64,000 nucleotides of DNA from CAVQCA01 sp963763115 (lineage in GTDB: Bacteria > Pseudomonadota > Gammaproteobacteria > UBA9214). A program made the translations under genes and the position numbers. The stretch spans positions 5,860 to 69,859 of the forward strand of contig CAVXNM010000021.1 of assembly GCA_963763115.1 (NCBI GenBank), given 5' to 3'. Shown here one piece after another: positions 60,197 through 64,000 of this stretch. Under the pieces are notes generated by a model, which saw only the letters and a program-made list of their open reading frames with translations, was not told the DNA's origin and did no database searches. Numbering within the stretch: position 1 is the stretch's first letter; each line of letters begins with the position of its first letter.

Positions 60197-62797
60197 ATGC
60201 AACTCATTCTTAAGCCAATCTCCCAGCCCGGGCTGGATGAGATCATCGTCAACGACACGCTGTTTGCCATCGGCAGACACGAGGAGCCGTTCGTCGGCTA
60301 TGATGAGCGCCTGGTAACCCGGCTGTCGCGGCGGCATGCGCGCATTTTCGAGCAGGATGGCGTGGTTTATCTCGCCGATCTCGGCAGCCTCAACGGCACG
60401 ACGGTGAACGGACAGGCTGTCGAGAAAATACCGGTCAAGCTGCAGCCCGGCGCCGAAGTCTGTTTTGCAGGGCTGTGTTACCAGATAGAGATTCTCGGGG
60501 CGGCCGCCAAGCGGGTGTCGCAGCGAAGAGCGGCGGTGCCGGTCATGCTGGTGTTGAAGCCGGAAAACCCCGAAAGCCTGCTTGAACCGATCGTTGTCAG
60601 CCAGTTTCCCTTCCTGGTGAACAAAAAGAGTGAGGTGTTCGCCCGCTACAGCAAGCAGCTGCCCGATCAGCTCAAGTATCTCTCGCGCCGTCATGCGCAT
60701 ATCTTCCTGCGCAATGACTGTCTGTACATCGAGGATCTGGGCAGCACCAACGGCACCTACGTCTCCGGCACCCGCCTGGAGGAACATGCCCGCCCGCTTG
60801 GCAGCGGCGATGTCATCGCCTTCGGCGGCGAGTGTTTCGTGTATCGTGTCGAACTGGTATACGAGGATACCGAAGCGCCACAACAGGGAATGGACCCGAC
60901 GCATGTGGCGAACCAGCAACCGGGCATCGAGGATGTCACCCGGACGACGTTCGTCACCTCCGCCAACTCCTTCCTGGATATTTTCTGCATCGACGACGCT
61001 GGCATGGACGATGTGCAGGATGCCGCGCCGTCGCCTGCAAGGGGTGATGAGTCGGATGCCGATGCGGTGGCAGCCGGTCCCGCCCGCGGCTGGCTGGCGC
61101 CGCTAGCCCACTTACGCTTCTCAGTGCGCGAAGTTCGTCGTGCGCTGGCAGACGAGGCGCCTGCACGGCCGCGCCGCCTGTGGCCGGCCGGTGTGCTGGC
61201 TGTTGCTGTGGCAGGGATTGCGATTACCCTCTACATGACCACGGCGGCACAGCGGAATATCAGCACGCTGATCGACGAGGGCAAGTACCGTCAGGCCGCC
61301 GAGGCGGCTAACCTGTACCTGAAGACGCACCGCAAGGACCGGGAAGTCAGTGATCTGGCGACCGAGGCATTGCTGAAGGCAACGGCACCGGACTGGACGC
61401 AGCTCGTGATGAGCGGTGATTTCACCGCCGCGCGGGACATGCTGGAAAGCGCCAGGCACTGGAGCACGGAGAATGCTTCCGCCGCACCGCTGATCGATAG
61501 CATGCAGTGGGTCACCGATTTGGAACAGTTTATTACCGAGCGGGGCGGGCCGGACGCGCCGATCGTCATGTTCGAGCAGGAGGAGAAGGTCAACGCCTTG
61601 CTGGATTGGTGGGAAACCGACCCCAATGCCCATCATCGCTCGCTCGGTGCTATCGTTCGGGAAGTCCCCGGGTTCGCTGAGCTGCGTTCACAGGTTATCA
61701 GTCATCAGCGCGCCCTCCAAAGCCACAAGGATCTGGAGTTCACGGCAATCGACCGGCTGCGTGAAATGCTGGATGAGAAGCTCAAGGCGGACAGGGCCGA
61801 GGACCTGGTTGCGGTGCTGGCCGACTTCGAGAGCCGCTACCCGCAGATCGAGGGTACCGGAAAACTGAAGAGCGATCTCGACCGCTACCTGGGCATCGAG
61901 GCGCAGATCGGGTCGCGTGACTGGCTGCAAGCCAGCGAGAGCCTGTCGGCTGCCGATTTCCAGACGCCGCCTTTCCGCGCGCGCGCCGCCTTCATCGCTG
62001 GCAACCTGTTACCGGGTGACGATGTTGTGGACAAGTACCGGGAGGCTTCCCGGGCCTGGCGGGATGGTAAATTCGAGCTGGCGAACCGCCTGCTGCAGGA
62101 ACTGACTGCAACCCGCTGGCCGGAGCCGGCCGAGCGTGAGTTGCAAAGGCATGCGAAGCTGAGCGGCGACTATGCACAGTTGCAGGCAGCTCGCGGCACC
62201 CCGGGCTATGATGAACAGCTGCTGGCATTCTACAGCGCACTCGATCCCGCGCAGGACAGCTACTATATCGGGGCGGTCAAGGGTGATTTCGAAACGCACC
62301 GGGAGAAAGCGCTGGCGCGTGCGCAGCAGGCGTTCGAGGACGCCCGTTCCAGCTGGAATAAGTATAGCGACCAGGGTGGTATCCGTGGTCTGCAGCGGCT
62401 CGAATCCGGCATTTCACCCACCTTTCGCAGCCTGGCAAAGACCCTCAGTGAAGCCTACCGGGACGCAAGCTACGGCAGAAAGCTTTACGGCCTGCTCCAT
62501 GCCGGCTATCCCGCGGAATGGGACGAACTGTACAGCCAGATCGCCAGGGAGGTCGGTTTGCAGCGTCGCTCGCTGACGGAGCTCTCCATGGTGTTGGAAC
62601 CTTCCCTGAAGCAGGCTAAACTGCAGTTGATCCCGGTTCTGCAAGCGGACCAGACGCCCGGACGGCCGGAGGGGGGCAGTGCCCGAAACTCGAAATATAA
62701 AGTTCCGTCCATCTATAGCACACCGCGAAGTCGCAGAGAGCGCAAAGTGGTGATTGTTTTTTTAAGAATATCTCTGCGTCCTTTGCTCCTGCGGTGA
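60197..62797 (+). CDS. Double-FHA, single-span membrane protein
   Basis: An 866-residue protein. FHA domain 1 (about residues 20-95) has FAIGRHEE, LSRRHARIFE and DLGSLNGTTVNG, so the phosphothreonine-binding Gly-Arg, Ser-Arg-Arg-His and Asn-Gly-Thr are all present. FHA domain 2 (about 135-215) keeps LSRRHAHIF and LGSTNGTYVSG but lacks the Gly-Arg (it reads FLVNKKSEVF), so it may bind poorly. A linker leads to one membrane span (about 328-350) and then a roughly 500-residue, mostly helical periplasmic part of unknown type. It could sense phosphorylation inside and act on the envelope. The last 30 residues are coded by a dispersed palindromic repeat. Confidence 0.85.
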   Translation: MQLILKPISQPGLDEIIVNDTLFAIGRHEEPFVGYDERLVTRLSRRHARIFEQDGVVYLADLGSLNGTTVNGQAVEKIPVKLQPGAEVCFAGLCYQIEILGAAAKRVSQRRAAVPVMLVLKPENPESLLEPIVVSQFPFLVNKKSEVFARYSKQLPDQLKYLSRRHAHIFLRNDCLYIEDLGSTNGTYVSGTRLEEHARPLGSGDVIAFGGECFVYRVELVYEDTEAPQQGMDPTHVANQQPGIEDVTRTTFVTSANSFLDIFCIDDAGMDDVQDAAPSPARGDESDADAVAAGPARGWLAPLAHLRFSVREVRRALADEAPARPRRLWPAGVLAVAVAGIAITLYMTTAAQRNISTLIDEGKYRQAAEAANLYLKTHRKDREVSDLATEALLKATAPDWTQLVMSGDFTAARDMLESARHWSTENASAAPLIDSMQWVTDLEQFITERGGPDAPIVMFEQEEKVNALLDWWETDPNAHHRSLGAIVREVPGFAELRSQVISHQRALQSHKDLEFTAIDRLREMLDEKLKADRAEDLVAVLADFESRYPQIEGTGKLKSDLDRYLGIEAQIGSRDWLQASESLSAADFQTPPFRARAAFIAGNLLPGDDVVDKYREASRAWRDGKFELANRLLQELTATRWPEPAERELQRHAKLSGDYAQLQAARGTPGYDEQLLAFYSALDPAQDSYYIGAVKGDFETHREKALARAQQAFEDARSSWNKYSDQGGIRGLQRLESGISPTFRSLAKTLSEAYRDASYGRKLYGLLHAGYPAEWDELYSQIAREVGLQRRSLTELSMVLEPSLKQAKLQLIPVLQADQTPGRPEGGSARNSKYKVPSIYSTPRSRRERKVVIVFLRISLRPLLLR
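62721..62796. repeat. Palindromic repeat overlapping the end of the FHA gene
   Basis: Left arm 62721-62747 (CACCGCGAAGTCGCAGAGAG...) and right arm 62772-62796 (TCTCTGCGTCCTTTGCTCCT...) are imperfect inverted copies of each other, with a loop holding T7. The CTCTGCG ... CTTTGC ... GCGGTGAAA pattern is a dispersed palindrome seen in many bacterial intergenic regions. Here it runs into the coding end of the FHA protein; the stop codon lies inside the right arm. Such an insertion would have replaced the original C-terminus. Confidence 0.6.
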
Positions 62798-62888
62798 AAA
62801 CGTTATATGAACGAATAGCGGCTGCGGTACAACGATCGCGATCACGGGCATCACGCGATGACTCAGTACGGATTCCCCGGGATGTGCC

Positions 62889-64000
62889 ATGAGCGCTAAC
62901 GACGAAAAACTAAGGCGATTGTCCGCCGCACTCGAGGATCACGGCGCCGAGGGCATCGAGATCCTGTATTCCGAACCATCGAGAATGATCGCTGTGACGA
63001 TCATGCTCATGCTGCTGATTGTCGTGTCCGCCCTGGTATGGTCGTTTATCGGGCGCGCCGACGTTATTGTGTCGGCGCTTGGCATACTCGGGCCGGAAGA
63101 CGAAGTGCGGCGAGTGTATACACCGATCGACGGCGAACTGGTGGATATCTACGTGACCGAGGGAGCGCCGGTCTCGGAAGGCGATCTGCTCGCCCGGCTG
63201 AATGCGCGCGATGCGATACAGGTGGCCGCGAACGCGGTTGAAGCGGAGCTGGCGCTCAAACAGGCCGAGCAGGAACACAAGGACTTTCCGGCGCGTCGGG
63301 AACTCATGCAGCGTCACGCGGAATCCCTGCAGGCGCAGATAGAAACCGCCGAACGCCTGCATGAAAAGCGGGTTACCGAAGGACTGGCCAAGCTATCGCA
63401 GGCGCAGAAAGCCAAACTGGAGCAAGCGCGCGGTACGCTGGAAAAGGCCGCCAGGACGAGTGATACCGCGAAGCGCGAATGGGACAAGTTGCAGCGGCTG
63501 TACTCCCTGCCGGGTGGCGGTGGCATATCCAAGAACAAGGTGGAGGAGGCGCGCAATGCCTACCTGGCCAGCAGGACCGACTACAAGCTCGCCGAGGCGA
63601 AACTGGGGGAGCTGGAATTCCAGCTGAGCGAAGAGTATGCGCAGGCGAAAGTCGAGTTCGACAGCAGCGACCAGAAACTGGAGGAACTGCGCATAGAGCA
63701 TGAAAAGGCGCTGAACGACATCAAGCAGGAGGAATACCGAATCGAGCTGAAATACCGCAGCGCCCGTCTCGCCGCGGAAGCAGCCACGCGTATCACGTTT
63801 GAGAATATCGACGCCGAAAACTACCTGCGCATCCTGTCGCCGGTTTCCGGGGTCGTCACCTACGTGGCATCGACGCAGAAAGGTGAAAAGGTCCAGGCCA
63901 ATACCCCGCTGGTCAGCATCGCCCCAAGGGGTGCGCGCAGCGTGCTCAAGATCGATATCAACGAAAAGGACCGGGGGTTTCTGCGTGAGGGGCTGGAGGT
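62889..64000 (+). CDS. HlyD-family membrane fusion protein (cut by window edge)
   Basis: ATG 62889 opens a frame that runs off the window with no stop, so 370 residues are visible. There is one N-terminal span (about 33-54, IAVTIMLMLLIVVSALVW). Then comes a lipoyl-type half-motif (VYTPIDGELVDIYVTEGAPV), a long coiled coil from about residue 110 to 310 (KLSQAQKAKLEQARGTLEKA), and the returning half-motif (LRILSPVSGVVTYVASTQKG). This is the HlyD/EmrA plan of type I secretion adaptors that link an inner-membrane ABC transporter to an outer-membrane channel such as the one at 58721-60178. An ABC transporter should follow to the right. Confidence 0.92.
   Translation, partial: MSANDEKLRRLSAALEDHGAEGIEILYSEPSRMIAVTIMLMLLIVVSALVWSFIGRADVIVSALGILGPEDEVRRVYTPIDGELVDIYVTEGAPVSEGDLLARLNARDAIQVAANAVEAELALKQAEQEHKDFPARRELMQRHAESLQAQIETAERLHEKRVTEGLAKLSQAQKAKLEQARGTLEKAARTSDTAKREWDKLQRLYSLPGGGGISKNKVEEARNAYLASRTDYKLAEAKLGELEFQLSEEYAQAKVEFDSSDQKLEELRIEHEKALNDIKQEEYRIELKYRSARLAAEAATRITFENIDAENYLRILSPVSGVVTYVASTQKGEKVQANTPLVSIAPRGARSVLKIDINEKDRGFLREGLE

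Noticed and set aside
59501..60919. 472-codon minus-strand frame opposite the outer-membrane and FHA genes
   Set aside because: It crosses the border of two well-supported plus-strand genes and has no recognisable domain.
1..64000. CRISPR arrays or rRNA genes
   Set aside because: I saw no regularly spaced direct repeats and no rRNA-like conserved segments.

Overview
The window looks like gammaproteobacterial DNA. The tRNA-Phe 3' end, the NodT-type outer-membrane lipoprotein, the HlyD/FHA/PP2C locus and the mix of IS3, ISL3, IS5, IS110 and IS1595 pieces all fit that group. I cannot name a genus, and a metagenomic contig is possible. Most of it is accessory DNA: a large surface-polysaccharide region (1-38.8 kb) full of insertion-sequence debris, then a decayed junction zone (38.8-40.2 kb), then a more GC-rich stretch of mixed metabolic, decayed and secretion genes (40.2-64 kb).

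Layout: 1-8.8 kb holds a GT4 fragment, a Wzx-type flippase with a GT4 partner on the minus strand, an ISL3 element with matching terminal inverted repeats, another GT4 gene, and a graveyard of IS110, IS5 and glycosyltransferase fragments. 8.8-18.9 kb is a compact plus-strand polysaccharide operon: a frameshifted GT39-type membrane transferase, GT4, flippase, methyltransferase, two tandem paralogous GT4s, GT2 and sulfotransferase. 19-23.1 kb has an integrase remnant, a large membrane protein with a spermidine-synthase-like domain, and a decayed IS1595 element. 23.5-25.4 kb holds two polyprenyl-phosphate-type GT2 genes, one lacking the usual DxD motif.

25.9-33.4 kb (module A) and 34.8-38.8 kb (module B) are two versions of one gene set. 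Each has a GT4, an HxH-motif protein of unknown function and a GlpD-like FAD oxidoreductase. A adds an SDR epimerase, an asparagine synthase and a hexapeptide acyltransferase; B adds a methyltransferase. B is visibly richer in GC. This recurring trio is my best candidate for an undescribed system, probably acting on a surface glycan.

38.8-40.2 kb contains a DUF5989-like gene, a chimera of an HsdM start and a carbamoyltransferase C-terminus, and the 3' 45 nt of a tRNA-Phe gene followed by a terminator. The tRNA piece looks like the distal att site of an integrated island lying to its left.

40.2-64 kb: a flippase-like membrane protein overlapping an alkaline-phosphatase-superfamily gene; a LysR regulator divergent from an aldo/keto reductase, zinc alcohol dehydrogenase and F420-type reductase set; pseudogenes of ltrA, hipA, hsdM and an OpuB-type permease; a Yip1-type membrane protein; a remarkable GMC oxidoreductase with a Rieske centre and a C-terminal DUF1080 domain; and, at the right edge, a locus of PP2C phosphatase, outer-membrane efflux lipoprotein, double-FHA membrane protein and HlyD-type adaptor that looks like a phospho-regulated export system.

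Several genes carry single-base frameshifts at short homopolymer runs, so some of the broken genes may be sequencing errors.
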